Shown: positions 1 to 10,027, counted from the stretch's first letter. The stretch is DNA of 49,476 nt from an uncultured Clostridia bacterium (GCA_948934525.1 CAQZSK010000010.1:1-49476); one strand, 5' to 3'. The notes: a model not told the origin generated them from the letters alone. Numbers and translations: made by a program.

Positions 1-3000
1 TAAGTAAATCCATAAGAATGGGTTCTTCCTTTTTCATTATATGGTTGATACCAACGTCTTATATACATACCTTCTGAACCATATAGTCCTTGTTCTCCTG
101 TTTGTGTAACTGGTGCTGTTACACCTGGTTTAATGGTAATCTGATTATCATAAATGTCTTCAACTGTTTTTAAGTCCATTTCTTCAAATTCTTCTTTAGT
201 AATTGGTTTCCATCCTACATTAGCATAATTTCCTGGTGCATTTGGATAGTAAATTTGTACTGCCACTTTTGATTGTTCTTCTGGTGTTAATTGTAAAAAT
301 GCTTTTGCTTCTGCATAGTCTAAAAAGTCTATGGCTTCAAACATTCTTTTATAATAACTTTCTATTTTTTCTGTAGAGTTAATTCTTTCAGTGGTTAAGT
401 TTGTGGTGATTACTTGACTACTATTATAGTTGTAGCTTAAGTTAAAGTTTACTGCTCCATCACCAAATCCTTGGGTTGTATTTCCATCTGTATAATCCTC
501 TGTTCCTGAGCCATCATTATTGTTACAACCACCAACTGGTCTAAATCCATTTCTCTTAAAGAATAAGAAGTTACATTGGTTATGACCTGTCTCGTGTGTC
601 CAAGTACGTCCATAACTGGTTAATGTATTATCAACAACATAGTAAATTCTTTGGGAACCAGAATAAGCTGCTACTGCTCTTATTGTGAACCATTCATTTA
701 ATAGTTCATTAAAGTTTTTACAGAAAGGATCAGTTGATGTTCCTTTTTTCTGTTCTCCTAATACAGGTAGAACTGTTGTGTCAATTGCTACATCACATAC
801 TCTATTAAAAATAGATGGTTCTATAAATCCTGCTGCTGTGGTATAAAATACACCAACTTGGTTAGCAAAATTTTTCATTAAATTTTGTAGGTTTTGAATT
901 TGTGCTTGATTTCCTGGTTCTCTTATATAAAGTCTTTGAGAACCTACTAAAAATGTCGTTGGTGCTGATATCATATAACCTGAATCTTCTGGCAAGGTTA
1001 ACATTGGTAAGATAAATTTTTTCTGTTTCTTTAGTTGTGTCCAAGCACGATAATCAATGCTGTCTTCATATCCTTTGGCTGATGTTTCTACTAACATACC
1101 ATTAAAGTTCTCTGTAAACCAATCATTTGGATCTTGATTATTCGCAAATAATTTAATGTTATGTTCCACAAATTCACTAACTGTTGTAAAGCCAACACAA
1201 GGTCCTAAGCTTTCTTCATAGAATAAGTAAGAAACATGAGAACCTAATGAAGTACTTGCTAAACATAAATTTACTAAATTATTTGTATTTACACCTGTAT
1301 TGTATAGTTCTCCTTTAAAGAATACAATATCACTTACTTTCATGTCACTAACTTTAAAGCCATAAAAACGTGAATAATAGTTATAAGCAAACATATATTG
1401 TTTTAGCTTATTCGTAATTTTGGTTAAATAATCATAAATATATCGGTCTAAAATAGGATTATCTATGGTTATACTATATCCATTTACATTTCCTAAAAAG
1501 TTTAAAACAAATTCTTTTGCACTTTCTTCTGTTTTAATTGTTTCATTAAAGAAATCTTTATAAATACGGTCTCCTAAGTTGATTGGCGCTACTAATGGTT
1601 TTAAGTCTTTGTCATAATCTAAAGTTAGAATATAGTCCACTAATTTTTTTACAACTTCTGAATCTTGTTTCAAAACATATTTATCAAAGTTGTATTCAAT
1701 TCCTAGTTCTTCTAGTTTATAGGAAACAACATGGTTATTCATATTTTTATACTTTAATTGGTATTGCTTTGTAGTGTCATCTGCAAATACTACATTAATA
1801 TGGTCTATGCTTTGATAGTTTTCTTCAGTAAGAGTTAATACAAATTCATTTTTAGCATTATATGGTAAAATGGTTTTAATTTGTTTTTGGTTTAAAACGT
1901 CGTCCTCACTAATTCTTGCTCCATCTACTACCAAATATTTTGCATCAAAGAATGGCATTAATTTGTATAGGTTTGAATAGGCTACTTCCTTGTTTGGGTC
2001 ATAGTCGCTCATCTTCTTTAATCTTTCTACATCTGGTATATAGTTTCCAGTAGTTGCCCCTTCTTGTTTGCTATTTGGGTCATAACCTTTTAAAGTTGGT
2101 ATGTTTTCATAGTTTTTATCATCTAAATTCCAAATTTGGCTACTAAATCCTGCTTGTTCTAGGCAGAAATCTCCATTAAATTCATTTTTAGCAAATTCTT
2201 TAATAAGTCCTTTTGAATTTTCTGCATTTGCTGTTAAGTTGGATTCTATCATTTCATAATTGAAGGTATCTGGGTCTAATGTAATAGCGCTTCCATGTGT
2301 TTTATAAGATTTGCTGCCCTCAGCTAAACTAATATTTTGTACTAGTTTAATTCTTCCTGCACCATTTGCATTTCCAGCAATTCCTCCTACATTACCTGGT
2401 CCTGATGTTCCATTGATATTTACTTTTGCAATACAATGTTTAATGGTATTTTGTTGATACATAGAATCTTGAACACCACCAACAATTCCTCCTACTTCCC
2501 AAGAACCTTCAATTTCTCCTGTTACATAACAATCTTCTATGGTTGAACCATATCCTATTTCTCCAACAATTCCACCTACTCTTCTAGAGCCCTCTCCTCT
2601 TTGTGCTACTATGGATAGATTGGTAACACTACATTTTTCAACTCTACTACCACTTAATCTTCCAGCTATTGGTCCAAATGTATAGAATTGTTTATAAGTA
2701 GAAATGGTTGAATTTTTGATGTGAACATTGCTAACAACTGTTTTACTATAAATTTCATTAGCAATAAATCCTTTTTGCCATACACCTACTTTGCTTGTTA
2801 TATAAGCATTTTCTATTACAAGGTTTTTAATCGTTGCTCTTTCTATTTCATTAAATATTGGTTTTTGCAAATTGTAGATAGTATGCCCATTTCCATTAAT
2901 AGTTCCTTCAAACATGCCATCTCCAAAATAGGTTAAGGTATCTACTTCATATTCAGAGGCATCATAATCTTTGGTTAGGTTAAAGGTTGCTGTTGGGTAT

Positions 3001-6000
3001 TGTCTCATTTGGTAAAGTAAATCTTCAAAAGATTCATTTTTTACATAAGAACCTGCATTTCCCATTACACCAAAAGGTACTTCTACTTTTGCCTGTCTTT
3101 CGTCTCCTTTGTAAATTATGGTGTTTTCTACATCTAATTCTAAAAGAACTTTTCTTTGTTCAACTCTACAAGATTTTATATTCGCATGCATATCTGGCAT
3201 ATTTTTCATTTTTACTTTTGCTACAAAATTTTCTGGATTTTCAATGATATCATTACTATCAATATTCTTTACCTCCATTGGAAATCCATAATATATATGG
3301 TATAATCTAACATCTTGTATATCTTTTAGTTGGATTTTTCGTTCTGTAAAATCAATTTCTTCTTGTAATATGACTTGTTCTTCATATTCATTTTCGCCAG
3401 CACCTAAAGCATTAGTATCTAGGTCATAACTAGCTTTTACCTTAATGTTATAGTATTCACTATCTATTTTATCGAATGTAATTTGATTATTACCTATTAC
3501 CAAATTTTGTGTTTTTATTTCATTTTTATGGTCATCAAAAATTACAATAGTTCCATTCGAGATAGTTGTTTCTACATCCTCTAAGTTAAAGCTTGCAACT
3601 ACCTTATTTTTATCTGTGTCATCTTCTTTGTATCCAAAGTTGGTAATGTTTGGTTTTTCTTTTAACACTTCAATTTTTATCTTTTGTTCTGGCTCAATGT
3701 CTAAAAATCTCTTATTGTCTAATATAATGGTTTCTAATTTGTATTCTTTTACACCACTTTCTTCTAAGCCTGCTAATTTAGTGGTATATTGGTTGGTTCC
3801 TTCTATGTGCTTTAATACATATTCTTCTCCATTTATGATAGCTTTTTCTGGTAAGAAACTAGTTGCATTTGTACAATTAAAGCTTAGTCTAATTTCTTTC
3901 TTTTTCTCAAAATATTTTGTGTCTTTTTCTTTATTGGCTGTTTTTAAGTCACTTACTTGTAAGTTATAGTCTCCAACTAGCATAATTCTTGCTTCTCGAA
4001 TGACTTGATCTTCTTCTATGTTTTCGTCACCTTCTGGATAACGATTATAGCTTGCAATAAATCTTGCTGTATATTCTTTGTCAATTTCTACATTTTCGAA
4101 AACTACTTTTCCATGTTCCCCTTCTCTTTGAATGGTTGGTTCTTGGATTACTTGTTCTGGTTCTCCATCTACTGCTGGTTTTACCAATTGTACTTTTCCT
4201 GTGATAAAGCTACTATCTGGATCTACTAATGTAAAGGTAACAGTTACTTGATTATTCTCTAAATTGTCTTCTTGTTTAATTTCTTCGATTTTTGGTATAT
4301 CTCTTAATACATTTACTTCTACTGTATTGTCTATGGTCGCCTCAGCTTGGTCAGCAAAGATAATTCTACTAGCTGTTAATTGTAATACTTTTGCTTCTTC
4401 TCCTACTTCTATAATTACTTCATATTTTCCATTTGCTATTTTAGTAGCAATGCAATCTAAGTTATTGACACGAATTTTGGCAACTTCACTTTCACTATTC
4501 GTTTCGATTTCATAAGTGATTTTTACGGTTTTATTTTTCTCTGTTGTAGCTGGTTCTACTTTTGCATTTACAATAGTTGCAAAACGATTTGCTGTAATTT
4601 CTCTTTCGAATAGAACACTATCTGTTATGATATGGTCTTCTGTCTCTTGGTAAGTTGCAATTACTTTAATAATGTAACTATCTGTTGTTTTGGTGTTAAA
4701 GATTTTTTCTACATTTCCATTTTCTATTTCTTCTGTTGTTATATCTTGACTTGCTATGATATTTTCTCCACTATCATAAAGTACTACTTTGGCTGATTGA
4801 ATTGATTTTGCTGCATCTTCAATGTGGAAAGTTACTTTCATATTCTTTTCTTGTACATTTTCTTCTGTTTCTAGGTTAGATATAACTGGTTTTTGAGCAT
4901 CAATTGTAATGATTACAGTATTTCCTGTTTCTAATACTATTTCTTTTCCATTTTTTAATTTTACTTTTTCGATGGTAATTGTATTTTCTCCTGTTTGTTC
5001 TAATCCATCAATTGTTGCTAAATAACGGTCTTCTTGTTTAGTTACTTCATATTCTTTGTTGTTTACTGTTATTGTGCTTGGCTCAAAGTTTTGACTACCT
5101 GTACCTTCATAAGCAATATTGGTACTGTCAAATTGAATCGTAATTGGTTCCTTTTTCGCAAATTTGTTGCTTTGTTGGCCATCTTTTAAGGTTTGTATGT
5201 CACTGATACTAAGTTGGTAATCAAGTGCCATAATAAATTCTTTGCTATAAATAAAAGATTCTGCTTGATATTCTTTTCCTTCAATTTGGTCTTTAGCAAG
5301 GTTATATGCTATATTAATAACAACTCTATAAGTTTTTCCTTCTTCTACTGGTACTTCTTGTCTATTTTCTCCTGCTGTTATATTGGTTTGTACGATTTCT
5401 GTTTGTGAACCTTCTGTTTGATTAACTTGTGCTGATGCATTTGAAATTTCATAAACACTAAATTGTGCAGATGTAATACTTTGTTCTCCATCTACTAAAT
5501 TGAAGTTTATATATGCTTTTCCTTCAAATGTCTCTTCTAACTTGTAGCTACTTTCTTCTATAAAAGGTTGTTCTTTTAAAACACTTACAGTAAATGTGTC
5601 ATTCATTTTCACTTCTGCATCTGTATTTAAAATAACTTTACTTATTTTATACTCTTGTTTTCCTGCTTGCTCTCCTACATTTACTTTTATTTTATAAATT
5701 CCATTTTCGTTTTGTACCATATATTCTTGTTCATTTATTATAACTTTTTCTATTCTTACATCTCCATAATTAATAATAGCTCCAAAAGTTATTTCTATTT
5801 CTTCACCTTTTTTTGGATAATAATTTGGTGTATCTAAGTCTATTAGTTCTACTGTATATTCTCTTTCATTTTCTATTTTTTTAATTAATAGTGATAAATC
5901 AGTTACCATGATTTCTCCATCACTATCCATATCTGCATTGAAAATTTTATCTTCTGGCAAATCTTGTATATGTATTAAATGGCTTTCTAATAAGCTAGCA

Positions 6001-6143
6001 TCATTATAATCTATTATGCCATCATCATTTAATTCACCTTTAGAAGAAATTATATTAGTAGCATAAATAACTCCTAAAGATAACATTAAGAACAATGTAG
6101 AAAAAATACTAATTGTTATTATTTTCTTTGCTTTTTCTTTCAT
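1..6143 (-). CDS. Secreted M26/Zmp-like zinc metalloprotease with N-terminal dockerin (partial, C-terminus off window)
   Basis: The reading frame stays open from the ATG at 6143 to the window edge (about 2047 codons, no stop); GGAGGA lies 8 bases upstream. Residues 1-25 are a signal peptide or anchor. Residues about 30-90 carry two EF-hand-like dockerin halves (NDDGIIDYND and DMDSDGEIMVTD). Then follow several Ig-like modules of roughly 100 residues, each separated by a phrase like VxVLKExP. A GLUG-type repeat region (GGIVGEIG, GGIVGGV, GGIAGNA) comes next, as in streptococcal IgA1/Zmp proteases. The catalytic HETGH motif is at about residues 1850-1854 (582-596), with a candidate third zinc ligand Glu in TEDYTDG about 27 residues on. 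Known: M26 enzymes cleave host IgA or mucosal proteins at the cell surface. Inferred: a surface or secreted protease attached through its dockerin. The substrate is unknown. Confidence 0.82.
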   Translation of the reverse strand, partial: MKEKAKKIITISIFSTLFLMLSLGVIYATNIISSKGELNDDGIIDYNDASLLESHLIHIQDLPEDKIFNADMDSDGEIMVTDLSLLIKKIENEREYTVELIDLDTPNYYPKKGEEIEITFGAIINYGDVRIEKVIINEQEYMVQNENGIYKIKVNVGEQAGKQEYKISKVILNTDAEVKMNDTFTVSVLKEQPFIEESSYKLEETFEGKAYINFNLVDGEQSITSAQFSVYEISNASAQVNQTEGSQTEIVQTNITAGENRQEVPVEEGKTYRVVINIAYNLAKDQIEGKEYQAESFIYSKEFIMALDYQLSISDIQTLKDGQQSNKFAKKEPITIQFDSTNIAYEGTGSQNFEPSTITVNNKEYEVTKQEDRYLATIDGLEQTGENTITIEKVKLKNGKEIVLETGNTVIITIDAQKPVISNLETEENVQEKNMKVTFHIEDAAKSIQSAKVVLYDSGENIIASQDITTEEIENGNVEKIFNTKTTDSYIIKVIATYQETEDHIITDSVLFEREITANRFATIVNAKVEPATTEKNKTVKITYEIETNSESEVAKIRVNNLDCIATKIANGKYEVIIEVGEEAKVLQLTASRIIFADQAEATIDNTVEVNVLRDIPKIEEIKQEDNLENNQVTVTFTLVDPDSSFITGKVQLVKPAVDGEPEQVIQEPTIQREGEHGKVVFENVEIDKEYTARFIASYNRYPEGDENIEEDQVIREARIMLVGDYNLQVSDLKTANKEKDTKYFEKKKEIRLSFNCTNATSFLPEKAIINGEEYVLKHIEGTNQYTTKLAGLEESGVKEYKLETIILDNKRFLDIEPEQKIKIEVLKEKPNITNFGYKEDDTDKNKVVASFNLEDVETTISNGTIVIFDDHKNEIKTQNLVIGNNQITFDKIDSEYYNIKVKASYDLDTNALGAGENEYEEQVILQEEIDFTERKIQLKDIQDVRLYHIYYGFPMEVKNIDSNDIIENPENFVAKVKMKNMPDMHANIKSCRVEQRKVLLELDVENTIIYKGDERQAKVEVPFGVMGNAGSYVKNESFEDLLYQMRQYPTATFNLTKDYDASEYEVDTLTYFGDGMFEGTINGNGHTIYNLQKPIFNEIERATIKNLVIENAYITSKVGVWQKGFIANEIYSKTVVSNVHIKNSTISTYKQFYTFGPIAGRLSGSRVEKCSVTNLSIVAQRGEGSRRVGGIVGEIGYGSTIEDCYVTGEIEGSWEVGGIVGGVQDSMYQQNTIKHCIAKVNINGTSGPGNVGGIAGNANGAGRIKLVQNISLAEGSKSYKTHGSAITLDPDTFNYEMIESNLTANAENSKGLIKEFAKNEFNGDFCLEQAGFSSQIWNLDDKNYENIPTLKGYDPNSKQEGATTGNYIPDVERLKKMSDYDPNKEVAYSNLYKLMPFFDAKYLVVDGARISEDDVLNQKQIKTILPYNAKNEFVLTLTEENYQSIDHINVVFADDTTKQYQLKYKNMNNHVVSYKLEELGIEYNFDKYVLKQDSEVVKKLVDYILTLDYDKDLKPLVAPINLGDRIYKDFFNETIKTEESAKEFVLNFLGNVNGYSITIDNPILDRYIYDYLTKITNKLKQYMFAYNYYSRFYGFKVSDMKVSDIVFFKGELYNTGVNTNNLVNLCLASTSLGSHVSYLFYEESLGPCVGFTTVSEFVEHNIKLFANNQDPNDWFTENFNGMLVETSAKGYEDSIDYRAWTQLKKQKKFILPMLTLPEDSGYMISAPTTFLVGSQRLYIREPGNQAQIQNLQNLMKNFANQVGVFYTTAAGFIEPSIFNRVCDVAIDTTVLPVLGEQKKGTSTDPFCKNFNELLNEWFTIRAVAAYSGSQRIYYVVDNTLTSYGRTWTHETGHNQCNFLFFKRNGFRPVGGCNNNDGSGTEDYTDGNTTQGFGDGAVNFNLSYNYNSSQVITTNLTTERINSTEKIESYYKRMFEAIDFLDYAEAKAFLQLTPEEQSKVAVQIYYPNAPGNYANVGWKPITKEEFEEMDLKTVEDIYDNQITIKPGVTAPVTQTGEQGLYGSEGMYIRRWYQPYNEKGRTHSYGFT

Positions 6144-6188
6144 TGTATATATCCTCCATTTTTAATCCAGTTCATTTATTCTTTCCTA

Positions 6189-7124
6189 TCATTTTAATTC
6201 CAATAAATCGATTAAAATTAGTTTCATTTGTGCTAAGTCATTAATAGTAACTTTTCCATCATTATCAACATCAGCTGACTTTAATTTTGCTCCTTCCAAT
6301 TTTTCTTTGTCAATCAGATGTAATTGCAATTTTGCTAAATCATTAATTGTAATTTTTCCATTACTATCAATATCTCCAATTACACTGAGTGTATATTGTA
6401 GTGTTTTACCTACTCTTATAATTGTGCCTGTTGTAACTATTTCATTTTCTGCTAATGTTTTTCCTTCTTGATTGATAAATACAATTTGTGGGTCTGTTGT
6501 TACATTTTCCAAAGTTACATTTGCTTTAAATTGTTCTACTGAAGTATTAGGTATAATTCTTTCAATGTAACTTTCTGTAATAGTATATTTCTTTGAAGTA
6601 ATCTTTTCTTGTTTTGGCTCTTCTGGTTTTTCTGTTTGATCTTCTACAATATTAATAGTTGTCTTTGTTTGTTCAATATTAATATCTTTTTCTCCTTCTG
6701 AAGTTACAATATCTGTAAACACAATATCTGTTGATGTTGCTTTTACTCCTTGTTTCGTTTTTAATGCAATACTTACAAGATCTTCTGGTGCTTTACTTCC
6801 AGCTCTTTTGATTGCAATAAACTCTCCTGTTTCCTGATTATATTGTAGTTTTTCCCAATCATTTAAGCATTGAAAATCACTTTGTTTAACTTCTTCAAAT
6901 ATCTCTTTATTATATTCTAACTTTGCTTTAAAAGCATTTACCCCTTTTTTAATTTGTTGATATCTATCAAAACTAAAAGTAATTGTTACTTCTTGTTCTC
7001 CTTTTAATTCATCCGTTGATGGCCTAGCTTGTGCTACTAATTCTGATGTTGCTAATATGTTATTTGCAAGTAGCATTAAAGCAATTACTATTAATATGGC
7101 TATTACTTTCTTTTTCATTTTCAT
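6189..7124 (-). CDS. Secreted cohesin-like and dockerin protein
   Basis: A 311-residue exported protein. Residues 1-25 form a signal peptide. Residues about 30-165 look like a cohesin beta-sandwich: VTITFSFD, GVNAFKAKLEYN, LVSIALKTK and TTINIV at typical spacing. A short Pro/Glu/Lys linker and an uncharacterised segment follow. A C-terminal dockerin has two repeats (DIDSNGKITINDLAKLQ and DVDNDGKVTINDLAQMK). Known: cohesins bind dockerins to assemble extracellular complexes. It lies 45 bases upstream of the dockerin-bearing protease and is probably in the same transcript, so the two may form a surface protease assembly. The cohesin call rests on pattern only; it could be another Ig-like fold. 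Confidence 0.72.
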   Translation of the reverse strand: MKMKKKVIAILIVIALMLLANNILATSELVAQARPSTDELKGEQEVTITFSFDRYQQIKKGVNAFKAKLEYNKEIFEEVKQSDFQCLNDWEKLQYNQETGEFIAIKRAGSKAPEDLVSIALKTKQGVKATSTDIVFTDIVTSEGEKDINIEQTKTTINIVEDQTEKPEEPKQEKITSKKYTITESYIERIIPNTSVEQFKANVTLENVTTDPQIVFINQEGKTLAENEIVTTGTIIRVGKTLQYTLSVIGDIDSNGKITINDLAKLQLHLIDKEKLEGAKLKSADVDNDGKVTINDLAQMKLILIDLLELK

Positions 7125-7163
7125 AATATCACATTCCTTTTCTTTATATATACTATTATTTCT

Positions 7164-7193
7164 ATTATAGCATTTTCTTGTTTAATACTTCAA
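7164..7193 (-). promoter_or_regulatory. Sigma-A type promoter of the cohesin/metalloprotease operon
   Basis: On the minus strand TTGAAG (7193-7188) and TATAAT (7169-7164) are separated by 18 bases, about 40 bases upstream of the start at 7124. The rest of the 337-base divergent gap 7125-7461 shows no gene; the sodC ribosome binding site (AGGAGG) is near its right end. Confidence 0.6.
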
Positions 7194-7461
7194 GAAGTCT
7201 AAATTTCTTGTTTTTTACATTTCCTATTATTGCTTACGCATGCTTGGTCTTTGCCTTTTTTACTGTTTATTTACAAATCTATTAACTTTTGTTTACAAAT
7301 GTTAATACTATTTTACAAACTAACTATCAAAATCTCAGAAAACCTAAGCTTCCCTATATTATCATAAAATAGTCAAGTTTCTATTTTATACCAAAAGAGC
7401 TGACAAGCTTTCACATTCTATGACACTATAGCATATGATGTAATAGATAGGAGGCAAGTGT

Positions 7462-7912
7462 ATGTTTTTTTACGATGCTAAAGCACATATCAAAGGTGGA
7501 AAAAATTACCCTAATATAGATGGAACAGTTACTTTTAAAGAAACAAAAAAGGGAGTTTTAGTAACTGCCAAAATAAATGGATTGCCACAATCTAAGACTA
7601 ATTGCACTGGTCGTTTTTTTGGTCTTCATATTCATGATGGAACTTCTTGTACAGGAAATGCAACTGATGAATTTGCAAATGCAAAGTCTCATTTAAATCC
7701 TACTAAATGTCCACATCCTTTTCATATGGGAGACTTACCACCTTTAATTGAAAATAATGGTCAAGCTTACATGAGTGTTCTAATTAATAGGTTTAAAATA
7801 AAAGATATTATGGGAAAAGTAGTGATTATACATGATATGCCTGATGACTTCACTACTCAGCCAAGCCGGTAATTCGAGAACCAAAATTGCTTGTGGTAAG
7901 ATTAAAGCTTAG
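7462..7912 (+). CDS. sodC: Cu/Zn superoxide dismutase family protein, +1 frameshift at a CGG codon
   Basis: The frame-0 ORF ends at a TAA (7870-7872) after PDDFTTQPSR. Dropping one C of the CGG codon at 7867-7869 continues as GNSRTKIACGKIKA and stops at TAG 7910-7912. This is the conserved Cu/Zn SOD tail that holds the basic active-site residue and the second disulfide cysteine. The frame-0 part has the copper and zinc ligand motifs (GLHIHDG, SHLNP, HPFHMGDLPP, VIIHDMPDD) and the first cysteine. There is no signal peptide, so it is probably cytoplasmic, unlike most bacterial SodC. Known reaction: superoxide to peroxide and oxygen. Without the shift the product lacks the tail and is probably poorly active. 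It is monocistronic, with a strong AGGAGG and a terminator after it. Confidence 0.85.
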
Positions 7913-7921
7913 GCACAAAAG

Positions 7922-7955
7922 AAAAGTCTTCACTTTAAAGGTTGAAGACTTTTTC
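7922..7955. terminator. Bidirectional terminator between sodC and the 8357-7962 gene
   Basis: AAAAGTCTTC (7922-7931) pairs with GAAGACTTTT (7944-7953) around a 12-base loop, with T or A runs on both sides. It serves the two convergent genes. Confidence 0.75.
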
Positions 7956-7961
7956 TGATAT

Positions 7962-8357
7962 TTATTGAATGGAATCTTGCCTTTGCTCCATTCCTTTTTT
8001 ATCTGTTTCTACTATAGAGATTAACTCTGCATTTTGAAAAATAGATTTTATGTTTTCTTCCACTGTCCCTACTTTATATTGGAAAGTAAATTCATAGCTT
8101 TTATCACTTTTTACATCTTTGGCTAATTTTTTCTTTACCTTTACAGTTTCTATTTCTTCAGCTTGATACTTTCTAATCGTTAAATAATGATAATCTTCGT
8201 CATTACTTTCAGCAATATTTAATGTTTGATATGTAATAACAGAAGTTACTAGCTGTGTAGTCTTATTATTAACCTCCATGCTACTTTGTTTCTTAACTAC
8301 AAATGATATACTAATTAGTACTACCAAGGCAATACCTAGCAAAATATATTTCTTCAT
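7962..8357 (-). CDS. Small membrane-anchored protein of unknown function
   Basis: 131 residues with an N-terminal hydrophobic anchor (residues 4-20) followed by a soluble, Lys/Glu-rich extracytoplasmic domain. I recognise no family. It is the last gene of the apparent sigma-factor operon, 9 bases after the upstream gene, so a role in the same envelope response is possible but not shown. Confidence 0.6.
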   Translation of the reverse strand: MKKYILLGIALVVLISISFVVKKQSSMEVNNKTTQLVTSVITYQTLNIAESNDEDYHYLTIRKYQAEEIETVKVKKKLAKDVKSDKSYEFTFQYKVGTVEENIKSIFQNAELISIVETDKKGMEQRQDSIQ

Positions 8358-8366
8358 TTTAACTTT

Positions 8367-8753
8367 CTACCCCCACATCATCAATTTACAAATTTGAAAT
8401 GCTAAAAAGCTATTAAATGCTAGAATCGTTATTAGATAAATTATTTTTTCTTTTTTACTTTCTAGATTTTTAGTAAAGAATGCTCCTAATATTACCATGC
8501 AAGTAGTAAGAACTGCATAAATAACCACTCTTAAATCATTAGCATTAAAAGCGATGTTGAACATATTTGTCTGTGCTGATGGTACACAACCACACCCAAA
8601 TATTTTTACAAAAATCGTTCTATCTAGTATGGCATAAATAGGTGTCACAAAAACCATGAGCAAATAGGGTAATGCTAATATAAATTTCTTATTTCTCCAA
8701 TAAATTACCACACTACCTATTGCAAGCACCAATAATAAAACTTCCCAAATCAT
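8367..8753 (-). CDS. Small polytopic membrane protein
   Basis: 128 residues with about four hydrophobic segments (roughly 2-18, 26-44, 77-95 and 104-125). A loop between helices 2 and 3 contains FGCGCVPSAQTN, whose two cysteines might form a disulfide or bind a metal. No family is recognised. It lies 14 bases downstream of the DUF4362-like gene and 9 bases upstream of the next one, fitting one operon. Confidence 0.6.
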   Translation of the reverse strand: MIWEVLLLVLAIGSVVIYWRNKKFILALPYLLMVFVTPIYAILDRTIFVKIFGCGCVPSAQTNMFNIAFNANDLRVVIYAVLTTCMVILGAFFTKNLESKKEKIIYLITILAFNSFLAFQICKLMMWG

Positions 8754-8767
8754 CCTTCTTCTCCTAT

Positions 8768-10027
8768 TTATAAACTTAAATCATTAATATTTAATTTTGG
8801 TCCACCTATATACACATCTCTATTTCCCGCTTCTGTGTGGCATTTTATAATGGTATAATCCTTATAATGATATTCCATACTTCCCCCATCTTTATAGGTA
8901 ATTGCATTTGGAATATCTTGATTTGCTTTTTGTAAAACTTCGTTCATTGTAATTTTATTTTCTAATAAAGCTTTTCTGAAGGACATTTCTTCTCCATCAA
9001 TTAGAATATTAACAGTTCCATCATAACTATAAATATTATAATTATATTGCTTGGTTTCTGATTTCTCTAAAATTTTACCAATTTTATTATCTGTTTGAGG
9101 ATGTTTATCATAAAATTTTATTTCAAAATTTTCAGCAGATTTTAATTCAATATTAGTCGCAACTATTTGGGCTGGATATGTTTCCATGATTTCTCCTGTA
9201 TAAGTTACCTTTATATTTGTTCCAATTGCATATATTACATCACTATTTTTTCCTAAACTGATAGAAATTTTATCAGCTGATTTTCTAATAGTTTCCCCTT
9301 CTCTTGGCTCTACTATAATATAGTCTTGCTTAGACTCTATTACGGTTCCATAAAATGACTGATTTTCAAGCCTTTCACTATCACTTGAATAACTGCAAAC
9401 TTCAATAGTTTTATATTGTTTTGCCTCTTTTGTTGCATACTCTATTATTGCATATAAATCTAGTTCAACATGGACAGTTTTTCCTTCTTTTCTTTCTCCT
9501 ATTCCAAAGAACTCCCCTGGTATGTCCTCATCTATTATTACTTTTCTGTCATCTTCTGCTGCTAATTTATCTCTTGTGTTATCTACTTTTAAAACATAAG
9601 TAGTTTCATTAACTTGTTTCCCTTTAAACAAATATGTTTCATCTTTTATTTGATAACTTAATTCTGTGATAATAGGATCTCCTTCTTTGGTATATTGCAC
9701 AATTTTAATCTTGTCTTCTTTTCTATTTTTTGCATTAATATCTGTATTCTTTATAAATCTATCTAGTTTGTCTTTGTTATAAAGTTTATTATCATTTGTT
9801 ATCACAAAACATCCCTCTTGAATTGCTTGTTCTATAGAATATTCTGTACTATTATCTTCTCCATTTTTGTTTTCCTCTTGTGTTGGCTTATCATATTTCT
9901 TTCCCCAAGTGCTAAATAAAACTGCTTTATTTTGTTTCATTCTATTTGTGTCAATAACATATAACATTCCTAACAGAACAACTATCACTATTAGCATTGC
10001 AATGATTAATTTCCATACATTTTTCAT
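8768..10027 (-). CDS. Membrane-anchored protein with DUF4362-like domain
   Basis: 419 residues. An N-terminal helix (about 7-25) is followed by the motif AVLFSTWGKKYDKP. Residues about 65-165 match the DUF4362 pattern (an EGCFVIT-type start, LDRFIKN, IKIVQYTKEGDPIITEL, DNTRDK). A later beta-rich part around 220-300 (YGTVIESKQDYIIVEPREGE, MEMTYPAQI-like ending) resembles a DUF3221/YobA-type domain. Function is unknown; such proteins are extracytoplasmic. It follows the sigma-factor gene by 24 bases, so it could be a regulator or target of that sigma factor. That is inferred from position only. Confidence 0.65.
   Translation of the reverse strand: MKNVWKLIIAMLIVIVVLLGMLYVIDTNRMKQNKAVLFSTWGKKYDKPTQEENKNGEDNSTEYSIEQAIQEGCFVITNDNKLYNKDKLDRFIKNTDINAKNRKEDKIKIVQYTKEGDPIITELSYQIKDETYLFKGKQVNETTYVLKVDNTRDKLAAEDDRKVIIDEDIPGEFFGIGERKEGKTVHVELDLYAIIEYATKEAKQYKTIEVCSYSSDSERLENQSFYGTVIESKQDYIIVEPREGETIRKSADKISISLGKNSDVIYAIGTNIKVTYTGEIMETYPAQIVATNIELKSAENFEIKFYDKHPQTDNKIGKILEKSETKQYNYNIYSYDGTVNILIDGEEMSFRKALLENKITMNEVLQKANQDIPNAITYKDGGSMEYHYKDYTIIKCHTEAGNRDVYIGGPKLNINDLSL

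Noticed and set aside
862..6000. Many short ORFs on the plus strand opposite the giant protease gene, some of about 60-117 codons
   Set aside because: They lie opposite a continuous minus-strand gene, lack ribosome binding sites and are rich in Phe/Leu/Ser/Tyr, the pattern of AT-rich shadows.
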